Shown: piece by piece, positions 47,280 through 56,498 of the stretch | Position numbering within the stretch: the stretch's first letter is position 1 | Layout of the letters: each line of letters begins with the position of its first letter | From: Pseudomonas sp. NBRC 111124 | Lineage (GTDB): Bacteria > Pseudomonadota > Gammaproteobacteria > Pseudomonadales > Pseudomonadaceae | Length of the DNA stretch: 64,000 nucleotides | Assembly (NCBI RefSeq): GCF_001320245.1 | Contig: NZ_BCBA01000007.1 | Location: 1 to 64,000, forward strand | Direction of reading: 5' to 3' | The notes under the pieces: model-generated | The model's database searches: none | Told to the model about the DNA's origin: nothing | What the model saw: only the letters and a program-made list of their open reading frames with translations | Made by a program: the position numbers and the translations under genes

Positions 47280-48176
47280 ATGGCTACCTTCAAGGTCGAA
47301 TCCGAGCAACACGGCGAACTCAACTGCTGGCGCATCAGCAGCGACCACGCCGAACTACTGATCGCCCAGCAGGGCGCGCAGATCCTCAGCTACCAGCGTG
47401 TTGGCGAGCCACCGCTGCTGTGGCTGAGCGACCAGGCCATCTTCCGCCAGGGCAAATCGGTACGCGCCGGTGTGCCGGTGTGCTGGCCGTGGTTTGGCAA
47501 CCTGCAGCGCAACCCTGCATCGGTGCAGGCCATGTTCCGAGGCGAGCAGGCGCCCGCCCATGGTTTGGCGCGCACGCGTGACTGGCAATTGCTGGGCGTC
47601 GAAGAAAAAGGCGATGAGCTGCACATCGAATTCGAGCTGCCAGAGGCCCAGGGCGACCTGCCGGAATGGCCGCATGCTGTCGAGCTGAAGCTGCAGATCG
47701 TGCTGGGTGACGCGCTCAGCGTATCTCTGAACAGCCGCAACATGGGCAATAGCCCCGTAACCATCAGCCAGGCCCTGCACAGCTATTTCGCCGTCAGCGA
47801 CGTACGCCAGGCGCGGGTCGAAGGGGTCGAGGGGCTGGAGTACATCGAGACCCTGGCCGACTGGGAACAGCGCCAGCAGCTGGGTGCGTTGACGTTTACC
47901 GGGGAAACCGACCGGATCTACCTGGATACGCCGCAGCAGCTAAGCATCGTCGACCCGCAGTGGAAGCGGCGGATTACCTTGACCTGTAGCGGGTCGCGCT
48001 CGGCAGTGATCTGGAACCCTTGGACCGAACGGGCCAAGGAACTGGCGGACATGGCCGATGACGGCTGGCAGCGGATGCTGTGCATCGAGACGGCGAATGT
48101 CTGGGACGATGTGGTGGAGCTCAAGCCTGGGGCCAGCCGGTCGCTGCAGGTCAGGATCGGTAGCGCAGGGCTCTGA
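47280..48176 (+). CDS. D-hexose-6-phosphate mutarotase (YeaD-like)
   Basis: A 298-residue cytosolic aldose-1-epimerase-fold enzyme that equilibrates anomers of glucose-6-phosphate or similar sugars. GVPVCWPWFG with the phosphate-contacting Arg just upstream (KSVRAGVP), HGLARTRDW with the catalytic His, and the C-terminal CIETANVWDDVVELKPG (catalytic Glu) are family signatures. The gene starts 72 bases beyond the thioesterase stop, so they may share a transcript. A perfect REP palindrome follows. Confidence 0.93.
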   Translation: MATFKVESEQHGELNCWRISSDHAELLIAQQGAQILSYQRVGEPPLLWLSDQAIFRQGKSVRAGVPVCWPWFGNLQRNPASVQAMFRGEQAPAHGLARTRDWQLLGVEEKGDELHIEFELPEAQGDLPEWPHAVELKLQIVLGDALSVSLNSRNMGNSPVTISQALHSYFAVSDVRQARVEGVEGLEYIETLADWEQRQQLGALTFTGETDRIYLDTPQQLSIVDPQWKRRITLTCSGSRSAVIWNPWTERAKELADMADDGWQRMLCIETANVWDDVVELKPGASRSLQVRIGSAGL

Positions 48177-48195
48177 GATTTGCTTTGGCAGGCTA

Positions 48196-48253
48196 GGCCT
48201 CTTCGCGGGGCAAGCCCGCTCCTGTAGGAGCGGGCTTGCCCCGCGAAGAGGCC
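48196..48253. repeat. Perfect back-to-back REP palindrome
   Basis: Two REPs abut: a 28-base arm starting GGCCTCTTCGCGGGGCAAGC is exactly inverted after a 2-base centre (GT). It lies between two convergent genes and would form a very stable RNA hairpin. Confidence 0.95.
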
Positions 48254-48264
48254 GGAACAGGCAA

Positions 48265-48798
48265 TCAGAGATCGGCGTCTTCCACCACCCTCACCTTCCC
48301 CGCATCCAGCGCATAGGCTGCATCGGCCAGGTCATTGCTGACCTTCTCCACCTTCAGCGTGCCGCTGACCCACAGCGGCGTGTAGATGTCGTCGATCTTC
48401 AAGCCCTTTGGATACCGTACCAGCACCAGCTGGTTGGGCGGTGGTGGCGGCACATGGATGCACGCACCTGGGTAAGGCACGAGGAAGAACAAGGTGCTAT
48501 TGCCCTTGGCATCGCTTTCCAGCGGCACCGGGTAGCCGCCCAGGCGGATGTCCTTGCCATTCATGGCCGCCACGGTCTTGGTTGAATACATCACCGCCGG
48601 CAGGCCCTTGCTCTGCTTGAGGCCGCCCTTGGCAGTGAAGGTGCCATTGGCTTCCGGTGAGTTGTGGTCGATTTCGGGCATTGCTTCGAGGGCCTTCTGG
48701 TCCGACTTGGGCATCAGCTCCAGCCAGTCGGTTTCGGGCAGTTCGGCATGGGCCAGGGTAGTGGCCAGCAACAACGGAATGAGGAAAAAGGCACGCAT
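48265..48798 (-). CDS. DUF3299 exported protein
   Basis: A 177-residue protein with a signal peptide (MRAFFLIPLLLATTLAHA). The mature region shows the DUF3299 features DWLELMPKSDQKAL at its start, LGGYPVPLE, then FLVPYPGACIHVPPPPPNQ with the conserved Cys-x-His, and a final WVSGTLKVE strand. The family is annotated as periplasmic or lipoprotein and has no assigned function. I chose the ATG at 48798 where the signal starts; a TTG at 48813 is in frame. Confidence 0.88.
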   Translation of the reverse strand: MRAFFLIPLLLATTLAHAELPETDWLELMPKSDQKALEAMPEIDHNSPEANGTFTAKGGLKQSKGLPAVMYSTKTVAAMNGKDIRLGGYPVPLESDAKGNSTLFFLVPYPGACIHVPPPPPNQLVLVRYPKGLKIDDIYTPLWVSGTLKVEKVSNDLADAAYALDAGKVRVVEDADL

Positions 48799-48847
48799 GG
48801 AAATGCTCGGCAACTCGGGATGAATTGCCGGGCATTCTAACCAGTAT

Positions 48848-49093
48848 TCAGCGTTTCTTGATGAATCCGTAGATCACCAGCAGGATGATCGCACCCACCA
48901 GCGCACCGATGAATCCAGCGGCCTGGCCCGCTTGGTAGATGCCCAGTGCCTGGCCGCCGTAGGTGGCGAGCAGGGAGCCGGCGATACCCAGCAGAATGGT
49001 CATGATCCAGCCCATGCTGTCGTCACCCGGCTTGAGGAAGCGGGCTAACAGGCCGACGATGAGGCCGATGAAGATGGTTCCAATGATGCCCAT
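48848..49093 (-). CDS. GlsB/YeaQ/YmgE family stress-response membrane protein
   Basis: An 81-residue very hydrophobic protein with about three membrane helices: MGIIGTIFIGLIVGLLARFL, then a GWIMTILLGIAGSLLATYGG block typical of the family, and GALVGAIILLVIYGFIKKR at the end. The GDDSMG turn between helices one and two is conserved. The ATG at 49093 follows GAGGG by 7 bases. Members are often induced by envelope or general stress; the precise function is unknown. Confidence 0.92.
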   Translation of the reverse strand: MGIIGTIFIGLIVGLLARFLKPGDDSMGWIMTILLGIAGSLLATYGGQALGIYQAGQAAGFIGALVGAIILLVIYGFIKKR

Positions 49094-49190
49094 GGCAGTC
49101 CCTCTGATATGAAGATGGAACAAGCCAAAGCCTAGACAGCGCTTTGGCTTGTTGCCATTTTCAGAGGGCAGACTGCTAACAGAAGTTCGA

Positions 49191-50273
49191 TCAGATGCTG
49201 ATCAGCGCCTCTACTTCGGCAATCTTGGCTTTCAGGCTGACCATGTCCTGGCAGCGCAGGGTGGCGTGGCCGACCTTGCGCCCGACCTTGAAGGCCTTGC
49301 CGTAGTGGTGCAGGTGGCAGTCGTCGATGGCCACGACCTTGTCCACCGCCGGCACTTCGCCGATGAAGTTGAGCATGGCGCTTTCACCAACCTTGGCGGT
49401 CGAGCCCAGCGGCAGGCCGGCAATGGCACGCAAGTGGTTCTCGAACTGGCTGCACTCGGCGCCTTCGATGGTCCAGTGCCCGGAATTGTGCACACGCGGA
49501 GCGATTTCGTTGGCCTTCAGGCCACCGTCGACTTCGAAGAACTCGAAGGCCATCACACCAACGTAATCCAACTGCTTGAGCACGCGACCAACGTAGTCTT
49601 CTGCCAGACCCTGCAGCGGGTGTGCCTGGCTGGCTACCGACAGTTTCAGGATGCCGCTCTCATGGGTGTTGTGCACCAACGGGTAGAAGCGAGTTTCGCC
49701 ATCGCGGGCACGCACGGCCACCAGCGATACTTCGCCGGTGAATGGCACGAAGCCTTCCAGCAGGCAGGGCACGCTGCCCAGCTCGGCAAAGGTACCCACC
49801 ACGTCTTCAGGCGTGCGCAGCACCTTCTGGCCCTTGCCGTCGTAGCCAAGGGTGCGGGTCTTCAGCACAGCCGGCAGGCCGATATTCGCGACCGCCGCGT
49901 CGAGGTCTGCCTGCGAGAGGATGTCGGCGAAGGCCGGGGTTGGGATACCCAGGTCGCGGAACATGCTCTTCTCGAACAGGCGGTCGCGGGCAATGCGCAG
50001 GGCTTCGGCACTCGGATAGACCGGGACGAACTGTGACAGGAACGCCACGGTCTCGGCCGGGACGCTTTCGAATTCGAAGGTCACCAGGTCGACTTCGTCG
50101 GCCAGCTGGCGCAGGTGGTCCTGGTCGCCGTAGTCGGCACGCAGGTGCTCGCCCAGCGCAGCGGCACAGGCGTCTGGCGCCGGGTCGAGGAAGGCGAAGT
50201 TCATGCCCAGCGGGGTGCCCGCCAGTGCCAGCATGCGGCCCAGTTGGCCGCCACCGATTACACCGATCTTCAT
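49191..50273 (-). CDS. purK: N5-carboxyaminoimidazole ribonucleotide synthase PurK
   Basis: A 360-residue ATP-grasp enzyme of purine synthesis that carboxylates AIR with bicarbonate and ATP. KIGVIGGGQLGRMLALAG opens the protein, TRTLGYDGKGQKVL marks the ATP-grasp lid, and FFEVDGGLKANEIAPRVHNSGHWTIE contains the metal and substrate ligands. It follows purE after 10 bases on the minus strand, the usual purEK operon. Confidence 0.96.
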   Translation of the reverse strand: MKIGVIGGGQLGRMLALAGTPLGMNFAFLDPAPDACAAALGEHLRADYGDQDHLRQLADEVDLVTFEFESVPAETVAFLSQFVPVYPSAEALRIARDRLFEKSMFRDLGIPTPAFADILSQADLDAAVANIGLPAVLKTRTLGYDGKGQKVLRTPEDVVGTFAELGSVPCLLEGFVPFTGEVSLVAVRARDGETRFYPLVHNTHESGILKLSVASQAHPLQGLAEDYVGRVLKQLDYVGVMAFEFFEVDGGLKANEIAPRVHNSGHWTIEGAECSQFENHLRAIAGLPLGSTAKVGESAMLNFIGEVPAVDKVVAIDDCHLHHYGKAFKVGRKVGHATLRCQDMVSLKAKIAEVEALISI

Positions 50274-50283
50274 GGGTTCAGCC

Positions 50284-50775
50284 TCAAGCCTGTCGCGGGT
50301 CTGGATTGTCCAGCACGGTGTCGGTCTGTTCGGTGCGGAACTGCTTCAGCGCCGCGTGATACTGCGGGTACTTGGCGCCCAGGATGCTCGCCGACAGCAG
50401 TGCGGCGTTGACGGCGCCAGCACGGCCGATGGCCAGGGTGGCAACCGGCACGCCGGCAGGCATCTGCACGATCGACAGCAGCGAGTCGACGCCCGACAAC
50501 ATCGACGACTGGACAGGCACGCCCAGCACCGGCAGGTGGGTCTTGGCAGCGCACATGCCTGGCAGGTGGGCAGCCCCGCCTGCTCCGGCGATGATCACCT
50601 CGATGCCACGGCCCTCGGCCTCCTCGGCATACTGGAACAGCAAGTCCGGGGTGCGGTGGGCGGAAACCACCTTCACTTCGTAGGGAATGCCGAGTTTTTC
50701 CAGCATATCGGCGGTGTGGCTAAGGGTGGACCAATCGGACTTGGAGCCCATGATCACGCCAACCAGTGCACTCAT
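50284..50775 (-). CDS. purE: N5-carboxyaminoimidazole ribonucleotide mutase PurE
   Basis: A 163-residue class I PurE that moves the carboxylate of N5-CAIR to C4, giving [14 protein letters not shown] (substrate-phosphate loop), VVSAHRTPD (catalytic His) and [11 protein letters not shown] are all conserved. The ATG at 50775 has AGAGG 7 bases upstream; the open frame continues to 50829 across a leader hairpin, so the extension is not likely to be translated. It is cotranscribed with purK. Confidence 0.96.
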   Translation of the reverse strand: MSALVGVIMGSKSDWSTLSHTADMLEKLGIPYEVKVVSAHRTPDLLFQYAEEAEGRGIEVIIAGAGGAAHLPGMCAAKTHLPVLGVPVQSSMLSGVDSLLSIVQMPAGVPVATLAIGRAGAVNAALLSASILGAKYPQYHAALKQFRTEQTDTVLDNPDPRQA

Positions 50776-50900
50776 CGTCGAGCCTCTTCGCTTGTGCGCC
50801 CTTGGGCGCGTCAAAAAACAACAAGCCACGCGGGACGACCGGCGTGGCTTGTTTGCTGATCAGAACCGGACGCATCCGGTCGAAAGGCCGCGCAGTATAC
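50776..50900 (-). promoter_or_regulatory. purE leader with terminator-like hairpin and alternative pairing
   Basis: On the minus strand TATACT (50899-50894) is a -10 candidate. Downstream, AACAAGCCACGC and GCGTGGCTTGTT (50853-50842 and 50831-50820) form a 12-base perfect stem with a 10-base loop and T6 (50818-50813): a full intrinsic terminator 38 bases before purE. CGACCGG at 50882-50876 complements CCGGTCG at 50842-50836 in the loop, allowing an alternative fold. ACCGGA/TCCGGT at 50880-50865 forms a small competing hairpin. Confidence 0.6.
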
Positions 50901-51077
50901 CGTAACCCAAGGGCTTGCTGGCACCCCCGGCGACCAACTGTCGCCCTTATTTTTCGGGGCTTTGGCTGACTCGAAAGTCAGCTGTGCAGGGTGTTGCGCG
51001 CGGGGGAACAGGTTCTATCTGCAGCTCGACCGGCTCCATCCTCATCCTTTTCCACCCCCACATACGGAGCTTGGAAA
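50901..51077. other. Intergenic stretch between the purE promoter and the metzincin gene
   Basis: With the purE leader this makes a 302-base gene-free region. I see no repeat or convincing ORF; the plus-strand gene's promoter must lie here, but no good -35/-10 pair stands out. Confidence 0.4.
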
Positions 51078-51638
51078 ATGAGCGATAGCAATTCAACCCT
51101 GCACATCTGGCTGTATCTGCATGATGACGTATCCGAGATGAGTCAGATCACCCTGGGCGATGATTACCTGATCCCGCTGAAGAACGAACTGCTCAGTTTC
51201 CTCGACCTCGATGTGAAGTTCATCATCGAGGACACTCATACGCCTGGCGTGACCGACATCGACTACAAGGTCGGCCCCGAGCAAGCCCTTGTTCAATGGA
51301 GAGAAACCTTGCAAGACCATGGCCTGATCACCTGGGGCCTGCACAAATATCTGCTGGTCACTCGGGGCGACCTGAGTTTCACAGACAAAGGTATTGCCGA
51401 GATCGAAGGGCAGGTCGGCATCGCTTCGACCACATCCTACATTGCCATCGGCCATGAAGTGGGCCACATGCTCGGCGCCGTCCACGAGGATGGCGAGACC
51501 TTCTTCGAGGGCGGCTGGTGGAAAAACTCCTACACCAATGGTGGCTACAACCCCCTGAAAGGCAACGCGTACCGCTACAGCGACGCCAATCGGGAAAACA
51601 TCAAGCGCCATCTGGCGCGCTTGATCGGGGCAAACTGA
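51078..51638 (+). CDS. Small metzincin-like zinc protease
   Basis: A 186-residue protein containing the complete extended zinc motif HExxHxxGxxH: His126, Glu127, His130, Gly133, His136 in GHEVGHMLGAVHED. This is the metzincin signature (reprolysin, serralysin, astacin). After it there is no clear Met-turn; the tail SDANRENIKRHLA resembles the final helix of reprolysins. There is no signal peptide. I chose the ATG at 51078 behind TTGGAAA; the open frame to 50991 is not needed. Proteolysis is inferred from the motif only. It stands alone, so its substrate is unknown. Confidence 0.75.
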   Translation: MSDSNSTLHIWLYLHDDVSEMSQITLGDDYLIPLKNELLSFLDLDVKFIIEDTHTPGVTDIDYKVGPEQALVQWRETLQDHGLITWGLHKYLLVTRGDLSFTDKGIAEIEGQVGIASTTSYIAIGHEVGHMLGAVHEDGETFFEGGWWKNSYTNGGYNPLKGNAYRYSDANRENIKRHLARLIGAN

Positions 51639-51652
51639 CCCGCCCAAGCGCC

Positions 51653-52558
51653 CTACTCGGGGGCCATGCCCGACTCGAGCTTACGCCACAGCAGCCGAAC
51701 ATTGGCCTTGCGCACCAGGGCGCAGCGGTACAGGCGGATTTCCAGCGGCACGTGCCACTGGCTGCCGCCGCATATGGCGAGCTCGCCGCGCTCCAGTTCG
51801 CCGCGCATCGACAGGCGCGGCACCCAGGCGATGCCCATACCTTCCAGCGCCATGCTTTTGAGACTGTCGGCCATGGCGGTCTCATAGACCGTGGTGTAGC
51901 GCAGGTTGCGCTGGCGCAACAAAAGATTGACCGAGCGACCGAGGAAGGCGCCGGCAGTGTAGGCCAGCAGCGGCACACTGCCCTCGCCTTCGAGGTCAAA
52001 CAGTGGTTTGCCGTCGGCATCCACAGCGCACACCGGTAGCATTTCGGTGTTACCCATGTGCAACGACGGGAAGATTTCGGCATCCATCTGCAGGGCGGCG
52101 TCCGGGTCATAGAACGCCAACATCAGGTCGCAACCACCTTCACGCAACGCATGCACGGCGTCTCCGACGTTAGTCGCAACCAGGCGAGTGGCAATGTTCA
52201 AGCCGTCATTGCGCAACTGGGCCACCCACCGCGGAAAGAAGCCCGACGCCAACGAGTGCGCCGCAGCCACCTGCACCACTTCACCCTGCCCGCCTTCCAG
52301 ATGATGCAAATGGCGGAGAATTTCGCTTAATTGGTCGACAACCGTGCGTGCCGTGACGAGAAACAGCTGGCCGGCCTCGGTCAGTTCGATCGGCGTGCGC
52401 GAGCGGTTTACCAACTGCAGGCCCAGCGCAGCCTCGAGGCTACGTATACGCCGGCTAAAGGCAGGCTGGGTGACGAAACGTCGCTCCGCCGCCTGGGAAA
52501 AACTGCGGGTGGAGGCCAGGGCACTGAAGTCCTCCAGCCACTTGCTTTCGAGGTTCAT
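51653..52558 (-). CDS. HypT-like LysR-type regulator
   Basis: A 301-residue LTTR. The N-terminus NLESKWLEDFSALASTRSFSQAAERR, with a WL-DF pair before the HTH and SQPAFSRRIR-like recognition helix (TQPAFSRRIRSLE), resembles E. coli HypT (YjiE), a hypochlorite-responsive regulator. The effector domain has some cysteines and methionines, but the HypT sensing residues cannot be checked by eye. The ATG at 52558 has GGGAG 9 bases upstream. It is divergent from aspA with 182 bases between and may control it. Confidence 0.85.
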   Translation of the reverse strand: MNLESKWLEDFSALASTRSFSQAAERRFVTQPAFSRRIRSLEAALGLQLVNRSRTPIELTEAGQLFLVTARTVVDQLSEILRHLHHLEGGQGEVVQVAAAHSLASGFFPRWVAQLRNDGLNIATRLVATNVGDAVHALREGGCDLMLAFYDPDAALQMDAEIFPSLHMGNTEMLPVCAVDADGKPLFDLEGEGSVPLLAYTAGAFLGRSVNLLLRQRNLRYTTVYETAMADSLKSMALEGMGIAWVPRLSMRGELERGELAICGGSQWHVPLEIRLYRCALVRKANVRLLWRKLESGMAPE

Positions 52559-52740
52559 GAAGCAGATCTCCCGTCGCGCACCAAAATGGAACACGCTCGA
52601 ATGTCAATTGGCGTCACACGAAACACTATGCCGTTTGTGCATAGGTTAGCGTGCAACAGCATTGGCCGCAAAATCCCCTTCAGGCCTAGGATTGGCGCCA
52701 TTCCGGCATGTGCCGGGTCAAAATCGAGATGATATCCATC

Positions 52741-54165
52741 ATGTCCTCCGCTGCATCGTTCCGCGTCGAAAAAGATCTGCTTGGTACCCTTGAAGTCCCT
52801 GCCGATGCCTACTACGGCATCCAGACCCTGCGCGCTGCCAACAACTTCCATCTCTCCGGTGTTCCGCTGTCGCACTACCCGAAGCTGGTTGTGGCCCTGG
52901 CCATGGTCAAGCAGGCCGCTGCCGACGCCAACCGTGAGCTGGGGCACCTGAGCGATGCCAAGCACGCTGCCATCAGTGCAGCCTGCGCCCGCCTGATCAA
53001 AGGCGATTACCACGACCAGTTCGTGGTGGACATGATCCAGGGTGGTGCCGGTACTTCCACCAACATGAACGCGAACGAAGTCATCGCCAACGTCGCACTG
53101 GAGGCCATGGGCCACCAGAAGGGTGAGTACCAGTACCTGCACCCGAACAACGACGTGAACATGGCGCAGTCGACTAACGACGCCTACCCGACCGCCATCC
53201 GCCTCGGCCTGCTGCTGGGTCACGATGCCCTGCTGGCCAGCCTCGACAGCCTGATCCAGGCCTTCGCTGCCAAAGGTAAAGAGTTCGACCACGTACTGAA
53301 GATGGGCCGTACCCAGCTGCAGGACGCCGTGCCGATGACCCTGGGCCAGGAATTCCGCGCCTTCGCCACCACCATGAGCGAAGACCTGCAGCGCCTGCGC
53401 TCGCTGGCTCCGGAACTGCTGACCGAAATCAACCTGGGTGGTACTGCCATCGGTACCGGCATCAACGCCGACCCGGGCTATCAGGCCCTGGCCGTACAAC
53501 GCCTGGCCACCATCAGCGGCCAGCCGCTGGTACCGGCTGCCGACCTGATCGAAGCCACCTCCGACATGGGCGCCTTCGTGCTGTTCTCCGGCATGCTCAA
53601 GCGTACCGCGGTCAAGCTGTCGAAGATCTGCAACGACCTGCGCCTGCTGTCCAGCGGCCCGCGCACCGGCATCAACGAGATTAACCTGCCAGCGCGTCAG
53701 CCAGGCAGCTCGATCATGCCAGGCAAGGTCAACCCAGTGATTCCTGAGGCCGTCAACCAGGTGGCCTTCGCCATCATGGGCAACGACCTGGCCCTGACCG
53801 TCGCTGCCGAAGGTGGCCAGCTGCAGCTGAACGTGATGGAGCCGCTGATCGCCTACAAGATCTTCGACTCGATCCGCCTGCTCCAGCGCGCCATGGACAT
53901 GCTGCGCGAGCACTGCATCGTCGGCATCACCGCCAACGAACAGCGCTGCCGTGAGCTGGTCGAGCACTCGATCGGCCTGGTCACCGCCCTGAACCCGTAC
54001 ATCGGCTACGAAAACGCCACCCGTATCGCCCGCGTTGCCCTGGAAACCGGCCGCGGCGTACTGGAACTGGTGCGTGAAGAGAAGCTGCTGGACGACGCGA
54101 TGCTCGACGACATCTTGCGTCCGGAAAACATGATCGCTCCACGTCTGGTTCCGCTGAAGGCGTAA
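52741..54165 (+). CDS. aspA: Aspartate ammonia-lyase
   Basis: It deaminates L-aspartate to fumarate and ammonia. The 474-residue protein shows the three conserved regions of the aspartase/fumarase superfamily: GAGTSTNMNANEV (about 95-107), the NDAYPTAIR block, and the mobile catalytic loop GSSIMPGKVNP with the base Ser. GAGAT lies 11 bases before the chosen ATG; an ATG at 52729 (four residues longer) is an equally plausible start. A strong terminator follows. Confidence 0.95.
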   Translation: MSSAASFRVEKDLLGTLEVPADAYYGIQTLRAANNFHLSGVPLSHYPKLVVALAMVKQAAADANRELGHLSDAKHAAISAACARLIKGDYHDQFVVDMIQGGAGTSTNMNANEVIANVALEAMGHQKGEYQYLHPNNDVNMAQSTNDAYPTAIRLGLLLGHDALLASLDSLIQAFAAKGKEFDHVLKMGRTQLQDAVPMTLGQEFRAFATTMSEDLQRLRSLAPELLTEINLGGTAIGTGINADPGYQALAVQRLATISGQPLVPAADLIEATSDMGAFVLFSGMLKRTAVKLSKICNDLRLLSSGPRTGINEINLPARQPGSSIMPGKVNPVIPEAVNQVAFAIMGNDLALTVAAEGGQLQLNVMEPLIAYKIFDSIRLLQRAMDMLREHCIVGITANEQRCRELVEHSIGLVTALNPYIGYENATRIARVALETGRGVLELVREEKLLDDAMLDDILRPENMIAPRLVPLKA

Positions 54166-54222
54166 CCCGGCCGCTGCAAACAGTCTCACCAGGTCGAGGG
54201 ACTAGACACCTCTCAACCTTTC

Positions 54223-54256
54223 AAAGGCCCGAGCGCACGCTCTGGGCCTTTTTTTT
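54223..54256 (+). terminator. Intrinsic terminator after aspA
   Basis: AAAGGCCCGAGCG and CGCTCTGGGCCTTT pair with a mismatch, followed by T8 in all (54249-54256). It is 57 bases beyond the aspA stop. Confidence 0.9.
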
Positions 54257-54346
54257 CGCCTCTTGAATGCCGCGCCAGCCATGCCGTGCCGGTATCGGCA
54301 CACAACTTGCTCCATAATGCTTCCCAGGCCCACGGGATGACCGAGC

Positions 54347-55339
54347 ATGCTGCACAGCCACCTGACCACCCTCAACGCGGTTTCGCTGATCCTCAACCTG
54401 TTCCAGGAAGAGGGCTGCGAGGCGACGACATTGCTCGCCGGCAGCGGCATAGGCCCGGCCGACCTAGGCCATAGCGACGCGCGTATCACCACCCAGCAAG
54501 AGCTGCAGGTGTGCGCCAATGCCGTGGCCCGGCGCGAGGAGATCGGCCTGGAGCTGGGCCGGCGCATGCATGTGTCGTGCTACGGCATGCTCGGTTACGC
54601 CCTGCTCTCCAGTGCCACTTTGGGTGACGCCCTGCGCCTGGCGCTGCACTATCCGGCACTGCTGGGAACAGTCTTCAAACTGCGCCTGGTCGACGATGGC
54701 CAGCGCGTCTGGTTCAGCGCCAGCGAATGCCATGACAGCCCGGCTCTCGCCGCCTTCAATGCCGAATTCTGCCTGGTGTCGCTGAAAGTGATCTGCGATG
54801 ACCTGCTCGGCCGCACACTGCCGCTGCTCGCCGCCCGCTTCGAGCACCCGCGGCCCGGCTACCACCGCCTGTACGGCGGGGCCTTCCAGTGCCCACTGTC
54901 CTTCGACGCCGATGACAACGCCTTTGCCTTCGAACGGCGCTGGCTGGAAATGCCATTGCCGCTGGCCGACCCGATTACCCACAAGGCCATGAGCGAGCGC
55001 TGCCGGCGCCTGAACCTGGAGTTCACCGGGCGCCAGGCCTGGCTGGGGCGGATCCGCCAGCTCTTGCTGCAACAGCTGGATGCAGCGCCGGGGCTGGAGG
55101 GGCTGGCGCGGCAGATGAACTGCTCGTCGCGAACCTTGCGCCGCCACCTGCAGGCGCAGGGCTGCAGTTATCAACAACTGCTCGATGAGCTGCGCTTCGA
55201 TCGCGCCAAGCAATTGCTGGCCGATGAGCAGATGCCGATCTACCAGATTGCCGAGACCTTGGGGTTCAGCGAGACCGCGAGTTTCCGCCATGCATTCCAA
55301 CGCTGGAGCGGCGTAGCCCCCAGCCATTTCCGCGGTTGA
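54347..55339 (+). CDS. AraC-family regulator with arabinose-binding-like N-terminal domain
   Basis: A 330-residue regulator. Residues about 20-200 are the AraC_binding-4/ArgR-like sensor domain (RREEIGLELGRRM, SCYGMLGYALLSSATLGDAL). The C-terminal double HTH (about 235-330) has the recognition segments RLQNCSSRTLRRHLQ-like MNCSSRTLRRHL and the AraC signature ending PIYQIAETLGFSETASFRHAFQRW. It stands 116 bases upstream of the deacetylase gene on the same strand and may control it. The effector is unknown; this domain type often senses amines, amino acids or hydrophobic ligands. Confidence 0.9.
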   Translation: MLHSHLTTLNAVSLILNLFQEEGCEATTLLAGSGIGPADLGHSDARITTQQELQVCANAVARREEIGLELGRRMHVSCYGMLGYALLSSATLGDALRLALHYPALLGTVFKLRLVDDGQRVWFSASECHDSPALAAFNAEFCLVSLKVICDDLLGRTLPLLAARFEHPRPGYHRLYGGAFQCPLSFDADDNAFAFERRWLEMPLPLADPITHKAMSERCRRLNLEFTGRQAWLGRIRQLLLQQLDAAPGLEGLARQMNCSSRTLRRHLQAQGCSYQQLLDELRFDRAKQLLADEQMPIYQIAETLGFSETASFRHAFQRWSGVAPSHFRG

Positions 55340-55455
55340 GCTGGACTGGCCAACGAGCTTGGCCACATCGATCCCCTTTTGGCCGTTTGCGTCGTTCTCC
55401 GCCACCAGGCCTCCCGCGAAAATGGGCCGACGCCAGTCCCCCCGGAGAACAACAA

Positions 55456-56496
<1,041 letters not shown>

Positions 56497-56498
56497 TC

